Shown: positions 43,922 to 52,187 of the stretch, in pieces
How the letters are laid out: each line of letters begins with the position of its first letter
Position numbering within the stretch: position 1 is the stretch's first letter
NCBI GenBank assembly: GCA_018114805.1
Contig: CP073042.1
Location: 620,001-684,000 of the forward strand
DNA length: 64,000 nucleotides
Direction: 5' to 3'
From: Candidatus Streptomyces philanthi
GTDB lineage: Bacteria; Actinomycetota; Actinomycetes; Streptomycetales; Streptomycetaceae
Position numbers and translations under genes: made by a program
Notes under the pieces: model-generated
What the model saw: the letters and a program-made list of their open reading frames with translations, nothing else
The model's database searches: none
Told to the model about the DNA's origin: nothing

Positions 43922-44416
43922 TCAGACGACCTGGTGCAGCCAGCGCACCGGGGCACCCTCGCCGGCGTACCGGAACGGCTCGAGCTCGTCGTCCCACGGC
44001 TTGCCCAGCAGTCGGGTGAGTTCCGAGGCGAGTTCGCTCTCGCCCCGCGAGGCGCGGCCGAGTGCGGCGCGCAGCCGGTCCTCGGGGATCAGGATGTCGC
44101 CGTGCATGCCGGTGACGGCGTGGAAGATGCCCAGTTCCGGCGTGGAGCTGTAGCGCTCTCCCTCGGCCGTGGCACACGGCTCGGCAGTCACCTCGAAGCG
44201 CAGCAGGTGCCAACCGCGCAGCGCGGAGGCGAGCTTGGACGCGGTGCCGGCCTGACCCTGCCAGGAGAACTCGGCGCGCCAGGTACCGGGCGCGGCGGGC
44301 TGTCTGATCCAGTCCAGGGTGACGCGCACGCCGAGCACGCCCGCGATGGCCCATTCGACGTGCGGACACAGCGCGCGCGGGGCGGAGTGAACGTACAGAA
44401 CTCCACGTGTCGTCAC
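43922..44416 (-). CDS. DUF3145 domain-containing protein
   Basis: 164 residues from GTG 44416. GVLYVHSAPRALCPHVEWAI, LDWIRQPAAPGTWRAEFSW and SRGESELASELTRLLGKPWD match the actinobacterial DUF3145 family. Its position convergent to fabF is conserved in Streptomyces. No catalytic motif is evident and the function is unknown. Intact. Confidence 0.9.
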   Translation of the reverse strand: MTTRGVLYVHSAPRALCPHVEWAIAGVLGVRVTLDWIRQPAAPGTWRAEFSWQGQAGTASKLASALRGWHLLRFEVTAEPCATAEGERYSSTPELGIFHAVTGMHGDILIPEDRLRAALGRASRGESELASELTRLLGKPWDDELEPFRYAGEGAPVRWLHQVV

Positions 44417-44541
44417 CGGGACCTCCAGTGCGGTTCGAGGTTCGCCTTCCCCAGCGGCCTCGCGTTCCGTACCGGCCTGAGCACAGGACAGCTACCATTG
44501 TGCCCCAATGATCACACCAGCACCAGCCCCGAGGCTACCTG

Positions 44542-44556
44542 CAGTAGACACTACTG
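44542..44556. promoter_or_regulatory. Inverted repeat in a divergent promoter region
   Basis: CAGTAG-ACA-CTACTG is a perfect 6-3-6 dyad roughly midway between the divergent DUF3145 and SGNH-hydrolase genes (gap 44417-44737). A plausible operator; the binding protein is unknown. Confidence 0.4.
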
Positions 44557-44737
44557 GGGGTAATTCTCTCGAAATGGGACAGGAAATGACGCAATGTAAC
44601 CTGCCAGCGCGGAAACGCATACTCCCACGGTTGGCGCCCACCTCACACGGGCAAAGCTACCGCGCAGCGACACCGAGAGGATGACGTACCGTCGGTCTCG
44701 GATACATATCATTGCGCGGCCCGAGAGGGGAACAACG

Positions 44738-45637
44738 GTGCGGGATCACGCTCAGTCACGTCGTCTGCGGCGCTCCACCGCGGCTACCGCCCTGCTGGCG
44801 TGCGCGGCGTTGCTCGCGGGGTGTACCGGCGACTCCGGCGAGGCCGGCGCCGAGAGCGCCCGGTCGGGGGCCAACCGCCCGGCCGCGAAACCCACTGCCA
44901 CGTGGGACCCCCGACCCGGCTCGATGGCCTCGGTCGGTGACTCGATCAGCCGCGGCTTCGACGCCTGTTCGGTGCTCTCCGACTGCCCGGAGGCGTCCTG
45001 GTCTACCGGTATGGACGTGGACAGCCTGGCCCGGCAACTGCTGCCGAACCCCCAGGGCCGCGCCTGGAACTACGCCAAGACGGGTGCCGTGATGGCGGAC
45101 CTGCCGGCCCAGATCGGCGCCGCCACGGCCAAGCAGCCCGAGTTGGTCACCGTGCTGATCGGCGCGAACGACGCCTGTCAGGACACGGTCGCGCAGATGA
45201 CGCCGGTGGCCGACTTCCGGGCCGACTTCGCCGCCTCGCTGAGCGCGCTGCGCCGCGCGCTGCCCAAGACGCAGGTGTACGTGGCGAGCGTGCCCGACCT
45301 CAAGCGACTGTGGTCCGAGGGCCGCAAGGACGCGATCCGGCGCCAGGTGTGGAAGCTGGGCATCTGCCCCTCGATGCTGCGCGACGCGCAGTCCACCCAC
45401 GAACGGGCCAACGACCGGCGCGAGCAGGTGCACCAACGGGTGCGGGACTACAACGAGGTGCTGCGCGAGGAGTGCGCCAAGGTCGTGCTCTGCCGCTACG
45501 ACAAGGCGGTGCACGACTACCGCTTCACCAACGACGAGCTGAGCAAGTGGGACTGGTTCCACCCCAGCAAGGAGGGCCAGCAGAAGCTGGCCGCCCTGGC
45601 CTACACCGAGATCACCCGCCGCGACGGCAGCGCCTAG
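44738..45637 (+). CDS. SGNH/GDSL hydrolase lipoprotein
   Basis: 299 residues from GTG 44738 (GAGAGGGG upstream). A lipoprotein signal ends in the lipobox LLAGC (Cys about residue 28), so the enzyme should be anchored on the outer face of the membrane. SGNH blocks: SVGDSISRGFDAC with the nucleophile Ser, a Gly in the second block, LIGANDACQD (Asn) and WDWFHPSKEGQ (Asp and His). Extra cysteines suggest disulphides. Likely an esterase or lipase acting on cell-surface lipids; substrate unknown. Intact. Confidence 0.9.
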   Translation: MRDHAQSRRLRRSTAATALLACAALLAGCTGDSGEAGAESARSGANRPAAKPTATWDPRPGSMASVGDSISRGFDACSVLSDCPEASWSTGMDVDSLARQLLPNPQGRAWNYAKTGAVMADLPAQIGAATAKQPELVTVLIGANDACQDTVAQMTPVADFRADFAASLSALRRALPKTQVYVASVPDLKRLWSEGRKDAIRRQVWKLGICPSMLRDAQSTHERANDRREQVHQRVRDYNEVLREECAKVVLCRYDKAVHDYRFTNDELSKWDWFHPSKEGQQKLAALAYTEITRRDGSA

Positions 45638-45835
45638 CCCGACCCGGACCACCCGGAACCACTCCAGCGGGCGTACTCCACCGGGGAGTTGCCCGCCCTC
45701 CCGCTCCCCTACTTCCCCCGCTCCCCGCCCCAGGCGCCCCGACGGATGCGGATGCCCCACCGTGACGGGTCAGCGCGGGACGCGGCGGGGTCAGCCGTAC
45801 GGGTCATATCGCATGGGCCGTACGCGCCGCGCGAC

Positions 45836-46678
45836 TCAGCCGTACGGGGTCGGCCCGACCGAGCCGTGCGGCGCGCCCGTACCGACACCGCCCGTGCCCG
45901 CCGTCGCGGCCTCGCACGGGGCGGGTCCGTCGTCGGAGGTCGGTTCGCCGAGCAGGTCGCGGGCGAGCAGCGTCGCCCCGGCCACGGCGCCGGGCATCAC
46001 GATGACGGCGGCCAGCGGCACCAGGAAGAGCAGGGTCAGCGGCACGCCGAAGCCGAGGACGAGCAGCTTGCGGGAGCGCAGCAGCCGCAGCGGTTCGGCG
46101 AGCGGGACCCGGCGGCGTGCGAGCGCGACGGCGGTCAGTTCCTCGGTGAGGAAGAAGCCGGAGACGCAGAAGCCGACGGCGGGGATCGCGGTCTGTCCGA
46201 TCACGGGCAGGAAGCCCGCCGCGAACAGCAGCGTGCCCCACAGCGCGACGCGTACCAGGACGGCCGTGCTCTCCCGCGCGGAGACGAGCAGTTCGCGCCA
46301 GAGCGGCAGCCCCGACGAGGGGGCGTGGCCGTCGAGGGCCAGGTCCACGCGTTCGGAGAGCGACTCGTAGAACGGCTGGCCCACCAGGAGCGTGACCGCG
46401 GTGAAGGTGATCAGCGCGAGGAGCAGGCAGCCGCCGAAGAACAGCACGGCCAGCGCGCCGCGGAACAGGCCGAGCCAGGGTGTGCCCCAGTCGTCGACGA
46501 AGGGCGTCAGCCAGGCGATGACGTCGTCGGTCCACCAGCCGAGCGCGATCAGCGCGGCGACGTACCCCACCAGGGTGATCAGGGCCGGCACCATGCCCAG
46601 CCCCCACGAGCGCGGGTGGCGGGCCACCCAGCGCTGACCCTTCATCAGATAGCCCAAGCCGGCCGCCAGATCTCGCAT
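45836..46678 (-). CDS. EI24-domain (CysZ-like) membrane protein
   Basis: 280 residues with four or more membrane helices (ALITLVGYVAALIALGWW, VLFFGGCLLLALITFTAV, VPLTLLFLVPLAAVIVMPG) and the family signature LVGQPFYESLSERVD. The EI24/CysZ family includes sulphate transporters, but actinobacterial members are mostly uncharacterised. No sulphur-assimilation genes are next to it. The last ~30 residues are a disordered Gly/Pro/Thr tail. Intact. Confidence 0.85.
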   Translation of the reverse strand: MRDLAAGLGYLMKGQRWVARHPRSWGLGMVPALITLVGYVAALIALGWWTDDVIAWLTPFVDDWGTPWLGLFRGALAVLFFGGCLLLALITFTAVTLLVGQPFYESLSERVDLALDGHAPSSGLPLWRELLVSARESTAVLVRVALWGTLLFAAGFLPVIGQTAIPAVGFCVSGFFLTEELTAVALARRRVPLAEPLRLLRSRKLLVLGFGVPLTLLFLVPLAAVIVMPGAVAGATLLARDLLGEPTSDDGPAPCEAATAGTGGVGTGAPHGSVGPTPYG

Positions 46679-46824
46679 GGGCGCAGCTTAGGCGGTGACC
46701 GGTCGGAAGATCACCCGGGCCCCGCGAACCCCGCGGCCGCCGGTCACCGTGGCGTCAGCGGACCGCCGGTGACACCTCCCGGGGGTGTCGCGGCGGACGC
46801 CGCGACGCGGGGGTCGTGCCGGAC

Positions 46825-46852
46825 CGGGCCCACCGCCCGGGCGGTGGGCCCG
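46825..46852 (-). terminator. Terminator of the NADP oxidoreductase gene
   Basis: CGGGCCCACCGC (46825-46836), loop CCGG, then GCGGTGGGCCCG (46841-46852): a perfect 12-bp stem 16 bases after the oxidoreductase stop. Confidence 0.8.
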
Positions 46853-46867
46853 GGCGGGCGTGCGGGG

Positions 46868-47908
46868 TCAGTCGCCGAGGCTGACGATCATCTTGCCGAC
46901 GTTCTCGCCGCGCAGCATCCCGAGGAAGGCGTCCACGGCGTTCTCGATGCCGGGCACCACGGTTTCGCGGTGGTGCAGGCTGCCGTCACGCAGCCAGCCG
47001 CCGACCTCGTTCACGAACTGGGGGCGCAGGTCGAAGTGGTCCGTGACGAGCAGGCCCTGGATGCGCAGCCGCTTGCCGACGATCAACGGCAGGTTGTGCG
47101 GGGCCGGGGTCGGCTCGGTGGCGTTGTACTGCGCGGTCATGCCGCAGGCGGCGACCCGGCCGTGCACGTGGAGGGAGTCGATGGCCGCGGCCAGGTGGTC
47201 CCCGCCGACGTTGTCGAAGTAGACGTCGATGCCGTCGGGGGCCGCCTCCCTGAGCTGCTCGGCGACCGGGCCCTTCTTGTAGTTGAAGGCCGCGTGGAAG
47301 CCGTACTCGTCGAGGAGGAGCCGCACCTTCTCGTCCGAGCCCGCGCCGCCGATGACCCGCGAGGCTCCCTTGAGCCGGGCGATCTGGCCGACCTGGCTGC
47401 CGACCGCGCCCGCGGCGCCGGAGACGAAGACCGCGTCGCCCTCCTGGAACCCGGCCGAGCGCAGCAGCCCCGCGTAGGCGGTGAGGCCGGTCATGCCGAG
47501 GACGCCGAGGTAGGCGGAGAGCGGGGCGGCGTCCGGGTCGACCGTGCTGGCGTCCTTGCCCGCCACCAGGGCGTACTCACGCCAGCCCAAGCGATGCGTG
47601 ACGTGGTCGCCGGGCCGATACTCGGGGGTGTCGGGGCCGACGGCAACGACCACGCCGACCGCGGCGCCGTCCATCGGCTCGTCCAGCGCGAAGGGCGGCA
47701 CGTACGACTTGACGTCGTTCATCCGGCCACGCATGTAGGGGTCGACCGACATGTGCGTGTTGCGCACCAGGATCTCGCCCGGGCCCGGCTCGTCGATCGC
47801 GATCTCGCGGAGCGCGAAGTCGTCCGGCGTGGGCCAGCCGTTCGGGCGGGCGACGAGGTGCCAGGCGCGGCTGGTCGCGGGGAGGCCGGTCGGGTGGGTG
47901 ACGGACAT
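46868..47908 (-). CDS. NADP-dependent oxidoreductase (MDR, leukotriene-dehydrogenase type)
   Basis: 346 intact residues. The NADPH-binding loop is in AVFVSGAAGAVGSQVGQIAR, followed by YFDNVGGDHLAAAIDSL; N-terminal GEILVRNTHMSVDPYMRGRM is typical of zinc-free medium-chain alkenal/enone reductases (PTGR/CurA group). Such enzymes reduce alpha,beta-unsaturated carbonyls. It is divergent from a marR gene 88 bases away, so it probably belongs to a MarR-controlled electrophile defence. Confidence 0.92.
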   Translation of the reverse strand: MSVTHPTGLPATSRAWHLVARPNGWPTPDDFALREIAIDEPGPGEILVRNTHMSVDPYMRGRMNDVKSYVPPFALDEPMDGAAVGVVVAVGPDTPEYRPGDHVTHRLGWREYALVAGKDASTVDPDAAPLSAYLGVLGMTGLTAYAGLLRSAGFQEGDAVFVSGAAGAVGSQVGQIARLKGASRVIGGAGSDEKVRLLLDEYGFHAAFNYKKGPVAEQLREAAPDGIDVYFDNVGGDHLAAAIDSLHVHGRVAACGMTAQYNATEPTPAPHNLPLIVGKRLRIQGLLVTDHFDLRPQFVNEVGGWLRDGSLHHRETVVPGIENAVDAFLGMLRGENVGKMIVSLGD

Positions 47909-47927
47909 GCGGCGGAACCTCCAGTTA

Positions 47928-47942
47928 TTTCAGGTGGTGAAA
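47928..47942. promoter_or_regulatory. Candidate MarR operator
   Basis: TTTCA-GGTGG-TGAAA is a perfect inverted repeat in the 88-base gap between the divergent oxidoreductase and marR genes. Confidence 0.55.
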
Positions 47943-47996
47943 CAACCATGCACTTGGATATTTCATGGTGTCAAGCAACGCGGTACCCTGACCCGT

Positions 47997-48440
47997 ATGG
48001 CCCCACGCATCGACCTCCTCACCTTCGAGGTCATCGAGCTCATCGGCACCGTCGTAGCGCGTTACCACAAGGAGTACGAGCACGCGGCGGCGCAGCACGC
48101 GCTGACCGGCGCGCAGGCCAGGGTGCTCGGGCTGCTCGCGCGTGAGCCGATGCCGATGCGCCGGATCGCGCAGCAGCTCAAGTGCGAGCCGTCGAACGTC
48201 ACCGGCATCGTGGACCGCCTCGAAGGCCGGGGCCTGGTCGAGCGTCGCCCCGACCCGACCGACCGTCGGGTCAAGCTCGCCGCCACCACCGAGTCGGGCA
48301 TGGAGACCGCGGTCCGGCTACGCGGCTCGCTCGACTTCGCGCGAGAGCCGCTGTCCGGCCTCTCGCCCCAGGAACGCATGGTGCTACGTGATCTTCTGCA
48401 ACGGATGTTGAAGATCACCCCGGAAGAGCCCGCTGAATAG
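47997..48440 (+). CDS. MarR-family transcriptional regulator
   Basis: 147 residues from ATG 47997. Winged helix: ALTGAQARVLGLLAREPMPM, RRIAQQLKCEPSNVTGIVDR, then wing VERRPDPTDRRVKLAATTE. It is divergent from the NADP oxidoreductase and 13 bases ahead of the Rv2466c-like gene, so it probably controls both directions, sensing electrophiles or oxidants. No obvious sensor Cys except in KCEPSN. Intact. Confidence 0.92.
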   Translation: MAPRIDLLTFEVIELIGTVVARYHKEYEHAAAQHALTGAQARVLGLLAREPMPMRRIAQQLKCEPSNVTGIVDRLEGRGLVERRPDPTDRRVKLAATTESGMETAVRLRGSLDFAREPLSGLSPQERMVLRDLLQRMLKITPEEPAE

Positions 48441-48453
48441 TTAGGTTCGGACC

Positions 48454-49074
48454 ATGAGCGATCAGACCACACGCCACTCCGTCGACTTCTACTTCGACCC
48501 GGCCTGCCCCTTCGCCTGGATCACCTCCCGCTGGATCCTGGAGGTCGAGCAGCACCGCGACCTCGACCTGCGCTTTCGCGTCATGAGCCTGTCCGTGCTC
48601 AACGGGGGTCGGGACGACATACTCGAGCGCTACAAGGAGTCCCTCGCGCGCAACTGGGGCCCGGTCAGGGTCTGCATAGCCGCGGCGCAGCAGCACGGCG
48701 AGGGGGTGCTGCGCGACCTCTACACGGCGCTGGGCACCCGCATCCACAACGAGGGCCGCCAGGCGGACCGGAAGCTGATCGAGGAGGCGCTGGCGGAGGT
48801 CGGCCTGCCGACGGAGCTGGCGGAAGCCGCGGACACCACCGCGTACGACGAGGCGCTGCGCAAGAGCCACCACGAGGGCATGGACCCGGTGGGCAAGGAG
48901 GTGGGCACGCCGACCCTGCACATCGACGGCGTCGCCTTCTTCGGCCCCGTGCTGACCGCCATCCCCCGGGGCGAGGAGGCCCTGCGCGTCTTCGACGGGG
49001 CCCGGCTGCTGGCCGGCTACCCGAAGTTCTTCGCGCTCAAGCGGTCCCGGACCGGGGAGCTGGACTTCTCCTGA
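48454..49074 (+). CDS. DsbA-fold mycothiol-dependent nitroreductase-like protein (Rv2466c family)
   Basis: 206 residues. [20 protein letters not shown] followed by [12 protein letters not shown] is the Rv2466c pattern; [17 protein letters not shown] holds the cis-Pro. Rv2466c of Mycobacterium tuberculosis is a mycothiol-dependent reductase with a C-P-W-C active site. Here the motif is C-P-F-A, so the resolving Cys is replaced and only monothiol chemistry is possible. It follows marR closely and is probably co-transcribed with it. Intact. Confidence 0.85.
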   Translation: MSDQTTRHSVDFYFDPACPFAWITSRWILEVEQHRDLDLRFRVMSLSVLNGGRDDILERYKESLARNWGPVRVCIAAAQQHGEGVLRDLYTALGTRIHNEGRQADRKLIEEALAEVGLPTELAEAADTTAYDEALRKSHHEGMDPVGKEVGTPTLHIDGVAFFGPVLTAIPRGEEALRVFDGARLLAGYPKFFALKRSRTGELDFS

Positions 49075-49081
49075 GGCACCA

Positions 49082-49131
49082 CGCGGGGCGGTGGCCCAGC
49101 GGCGACCCGGCCGCTGCGCCACCGCCCCGCG
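49082..49131 (+). terminator. Long hairpin terminator
   Basis: CGCGGGGCGGTGGC (49082-49095) pairs perfectly with GCCACCGCCCCGCG (49118-49131); the loop can form a second short stem (AGCGGC/GCCGCT). It begins eight bases after the preceding stop. Confidence 0.85.
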
Positions 49132-49799
49132 CGCCTCATGTCTTGCACGCCGGCCCGGTCGCTCACACCGCGCCCGACACAGCGGCAGACGAGGGGTTTG
49201 GTCGGTGGCCCCGCCCGCGCCCGACTGTCCGTGCGGGTGAACTCGCCCGCGCGGCGGTGCGGGGGCCGGGTGGTGGTGGCCGCCGCGGTCGCGCGCCGCG
49301 CGAGGGGTGGGTGTCCCACCACAGCGCGACACCGCGGGTCGACCCGGACTCGTGCCGGGTCGCTCGTCGCGGCGTACGACGGCGCGACGGGCCACTTCCG
49401 GCCGCGTCGCGCCGACCAATTCTGTTCGCGGGGCGTGTCGTTGCGCTCGCTGCTGGGCCTGTGGGTTTCGTTCGGGCCGCGTTCTTGACCGAGTGGTGAT
49501 CGCGGCCCGAACGCACCACACCCGCTGCGGTCGTGCGCGCCGGGAGTGCCCTCCGGCACGTGGACAACGCTGGCCGTGACCGCAGCCCGCTCTCGTGCGC
49601 CGGGCCCCCGGGGGCCCGGTTCGCGCACGCCGCTGACGCCCGCCGACTCCCCACAGGCGGCGTCCTGTCGCGTGCGGCGTGCGTACCGCGTACTCCGTCC
49701 GGCACGTGCCGAGCCCGACACACCATGGGTGAGGCACCGGAACGGCGGGGCGGTCGGCGACCGGAGCGTGCCGGTCCGGCTCGTTGGGGCGGCCGCTCG
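49132..49799. other. Gene-free GC-rich stretch
   Basis: About 670 bases with overlapping open frames on both strands but none with credible protein sequence or start signals. It marks the boundary between conserved chromosomal genes on the left and accessory genes on the right. No transposase or attachment site is visible. Confidence 0.4.
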
Positions 49800-51290
49800 T
49801 CAGCCGGGGATTCCGACGGCGATACGGGCCTTGTCCATCTCCTCCACCAACGCGGCGACGTCGGCGGCCTCGGTGCGGTAGCTCGTGATACACAACCGCA
49901 GCGCGGCGCGGCCGGACAGGCGCACCGGGGTGATCCACGCCTGTCCGCGCTCGACCACCTTGTCCGCCACGGCCGCGTGCCAGGCCCAGCTCTCCGCCGG
50001 GCTCAACCGCGCGTCGACCGCCGGGTCCACGACGCACACCAGGGGCAGCGGCGTGTCGTTGATGCGGTGCCAGCCGCTCTCCGTCGCGCGGACGGCGAGC
50101 AACCGGCCGAGCGCGGTGTCGCGTTCGACCTGGATGGCGTAACCGTCCTGCCCGGTCACGGCCAGTCCGAGGAAGACCTTGAGACCGATCAGCCGGCGCG
50201 ACAACTGCACGCTGTTCGTGTAGGGGTCGCTGCCCACGGTGTCCGCGGGCATGTACGAGGTGCTGACCCGGAAGCTCTCCGCGACCGCCTGCGGGTGCCT
50301 GCTCAGGAACATGCCGGCGCCCATCGGTGCGGACATCCACTTGTGGGCGTCCACGGTGACGCTGTCCGCGTGCTCGATCCCGGCCAGCATCGGGCGCAGT
50401 TCGTTGGAGAAGGCAACCGTGCCCGCCCAGGCCGCGTCGACGTGCAGGTGCGTGTTCCACTCGGCGGCGCACGCGGCCAGCTCCGGCAGCGGGTCGAGGG
50501 CGCCGCCGCCGGTGGTGCCCGAGGGGCCGACGAGCAGGAAGGGGCGCATGCCGGCCGCGACGTCGGCCGCGTGCAGCCTGCGGAGTTCGTCGATGTCCAT
50601 CCGGTAGCTGTCGTCGACCGGAACCAGGCGCACCGCGTCCCGGCCGAGCCCGGTCATGTGCGCGATCTTCAGCCAGGCCAGATGGCTTTCGGCCGAGGCG
50701 TACAGTACCGGCTGGCCGGGGATGGCCGCCAGACCGCGGTCGGCGTACTCCGGGAAGTGTCGGGTGAGCGCGATGAGCACCGCGCTCAGGTTGGCCTCGG
50801 CGCCCCCGGTGGTGAACGAGCCGGCCACCGGCGACGGCAGGCCGAGCCGGCTGGCCAGGAAGCGCAGCACGTGCTGCTCGATCTCGACCGCCGCCGGCGC
50901 GTGGCTGGACGCAGCGAGCTGGGGGTTGAACGCCGCGGTGAGCAACTCGCCGGCGACGCCCCACCAGTGCGGGGTGGGGTTGAACAGCCCGAAGTAGCGG
51001 GGGTGGGTGGTGTGGACGCCCCACTGCGCCAGCCCCGTGGCGACGTCGGCCAGCACCGACTCGGCGGAGTGGGGCGTGGAGAAGTCGTACTCGCCCACCC
51101 ACTTGCGGATCTGGTCGCTGTCGAACGACACCGGCGCCACGGACCCGTCGGCCGCGCCGTCCGCGTGCTTGCGCACCAGGGTGACGGTGGTCTCGAGTAA
51201 CTCGTCCACCTGCTCCGGGCCGATGTCCAGGGGGCTCGGCTTGAGGAGCAAAGACTCCATTAGGTCGGCAGAAATAAGATCACTCATCAT
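49800..51290 (-). CDS. PLP-dependent group II amino-acid decarboxylase
   Basis: 496 intact residues. PLP landmarks: His203 (base-stacking, ESHLAWL), Asp285 in HVDAAWAG, and the Schiff-base Lys317 in TVDAHKWMSAP. GSFTTGGAEANLSAVLIAL gives the phosphate-binding region. It belongs to the glutamate/aromatic/2,4-diaminobutyrate decarboxylase superfamily; the substrate cannot be read from sequence. It is divergent from an aspartokinase-type ACT gene and lies at the left end of the accessory locus, so a biosynthetic role making an amine building block is plausible. No terminator is obvious. Confidence 0.88.
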   Translation of the reverse strand: MMSDLISADLMESLLLKPSPLDIGPEQVDELLETTVTLVRKHADGAADGSVAPVSFDSDQIRKWVGEYDFSTPHSAESVLADVATGLAQWGVHTTHPRYFGLFNPTPHWWGVAGELLTAAFNPQLAASSHAPAAVEIEQHVLRFLASRLGLPSPVAGSFTTGGAEANLSAVLIALTRHFPEYADRGLAAIPGQPVLYASAESHLAWLKIAHMTGLGRDAVRLVPVDDSYRMDIDELRRLHAADVAAGMRPFLLVGPSGTTGGGALDPLPELAACAAEWNTHLHVDAAWAGTVAFSNELRPMLAGIEHADSVTVDAHKWMSAPMGAGMFLSRHPQAVAESFRVSTSYMPADTVGSDPYTNSVQLSRRLIGLKVFLGLAVTGQDGYAIQVERDTALGRLLAVRATESGWHRINDTPLPLVCVVDPAVDARLSPAESWAWHAAVADKVVERGQAWITPVRLSGRAALRLCITSYRTEAADVAALVEEMDKARIAVGIPG

Positions 51291-51619
51291 CGCCTATCTC
51301 GTCTTGAGGATGCGCGAATCGCGCGGAAAGTAGCACGGGGATATTCCCCCGGCACCGAAAATCTACAGCCAATAAGGGCTGCTGCCAAGAGGCGGTTTCG
51401 AAAAGGAGAGCCGCATCCGAAGTTCCCGACATCTCTATGCCGCCGCGCGGTTCAGGAGAATTTACTCAGCCCGGCACTTGAAAAAACGAGAAGCGGGGTA
51501 GGTACCCTGTGACCCTCATCGGTCGAATGCGGCCGAAGGCATGGCGCATTCATCCGGCTCAAGTCCCCTGCGTTTTCGAACCAGGCACCGCAGTTGCTGA
51601 CACGGCGAAAGGGAGCACA
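51291..51619. promoter_or_regulatory. Divergent promoter region, decarboxylase / ACT protein
   Basis: A 329-base gap, noticeably less GC-rich than its surroundings, between two divergent genes. It must hold both promoters. I see no strong dyad. Confidence 0.4.
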
Positions 51620-52138
51620 GTGGAGCAGGCCAAGATCACCGACATCGCACATGAACGGTCCGAGGCGGAGATAACCTTCATCGGGGTTCCGACCAAGCCG
51701 AGCGTGACTGGTCAGATATTGCGGGCCCTTGCCGTTTCCGGGCTCGTCGTTGGCACGATTTCCCAAAGGACGAACCGATCGGCCGACGATCGCATCGATA
51801 TCACCTTCACCGTCCCGAAAAAGCTGGGCTGGGGGGCGGTGACGCAGTTGACGAATCTGCGTACCGCCTTCGGCTTCGACGATGTTCTCTTCGACGACCA
51901 TATTGGCAGGGTATTGCTGCGCGGATTCGGTATGCGGGCGGACCCCGGCGTGCTCGCCAAGTTCTGCAAGACGCTGGCGCGCCACCGGATCAGCATCGAT
52001 CTGATCACCACCTCGGAACTCCAGATCTCGGCAGTCTGCCATGATTCCCGGTTGACCGAGGCAGTGCGCGCGCCCAGTGCGGCCTTCCAACTCCCGGCCG
52101 CCTCGGAGCCGAAGGTCTATACCGGGCTAGGACGATAG
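51620..52138 (+). CDS. Stand-alone aspartokinase-type tandem ACT protein
   Basis: 172 residues from GTG 51620 (GGGAG upstream). The whole protein aligns by eye with the C-terminal regulatory part of aspartokinase: ITDIAHERSEAEITFIGVP, then DDRIDITFTVPKK, FGFDDVLFDDHIGRVLLRG, GVLAKFCKTLARHRISIDLI and the terminal VYTGLGR. No kinase domain precedes it. In some bacteria the aspartokinase beta subunit is made from an internal start; here it is an independent gene. It may bind lysine or threonine, or join the housekeeping aspartokinase and alter its feedback. Placed beside a biosynthetic decarboxylase and near lysine-N-hydroxylase-like genes. Confidence 0.82.
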   Translation: MEQAKITDIAHERSEAEITFIGVPTKPSVTGQILRALAVSGLVVGTISQRTNRSADDRIDITFTVPKKLGWGAVTQLTNLRTAFGFDDVLFDDHIGRVLLRGFGMRADPGVLAKFCKTLARHRISIDLITTSELQISAVCHDSRLTEAVRAPSAAFQLPAASEPKVYTGLGR

Positions 52139-52187
52139 GAAGCCTTCGGGGTGTGCGTCTCACGTGCCCCGGATCGCGGCGACGGGT

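Noticed and set aside
49132..49799. Possible gene on either strand in the gap before the decarboxylase
   Set aside because: The open frames are Arg/Pro/Ala-rich shadows without start signals or recognisable motifs.
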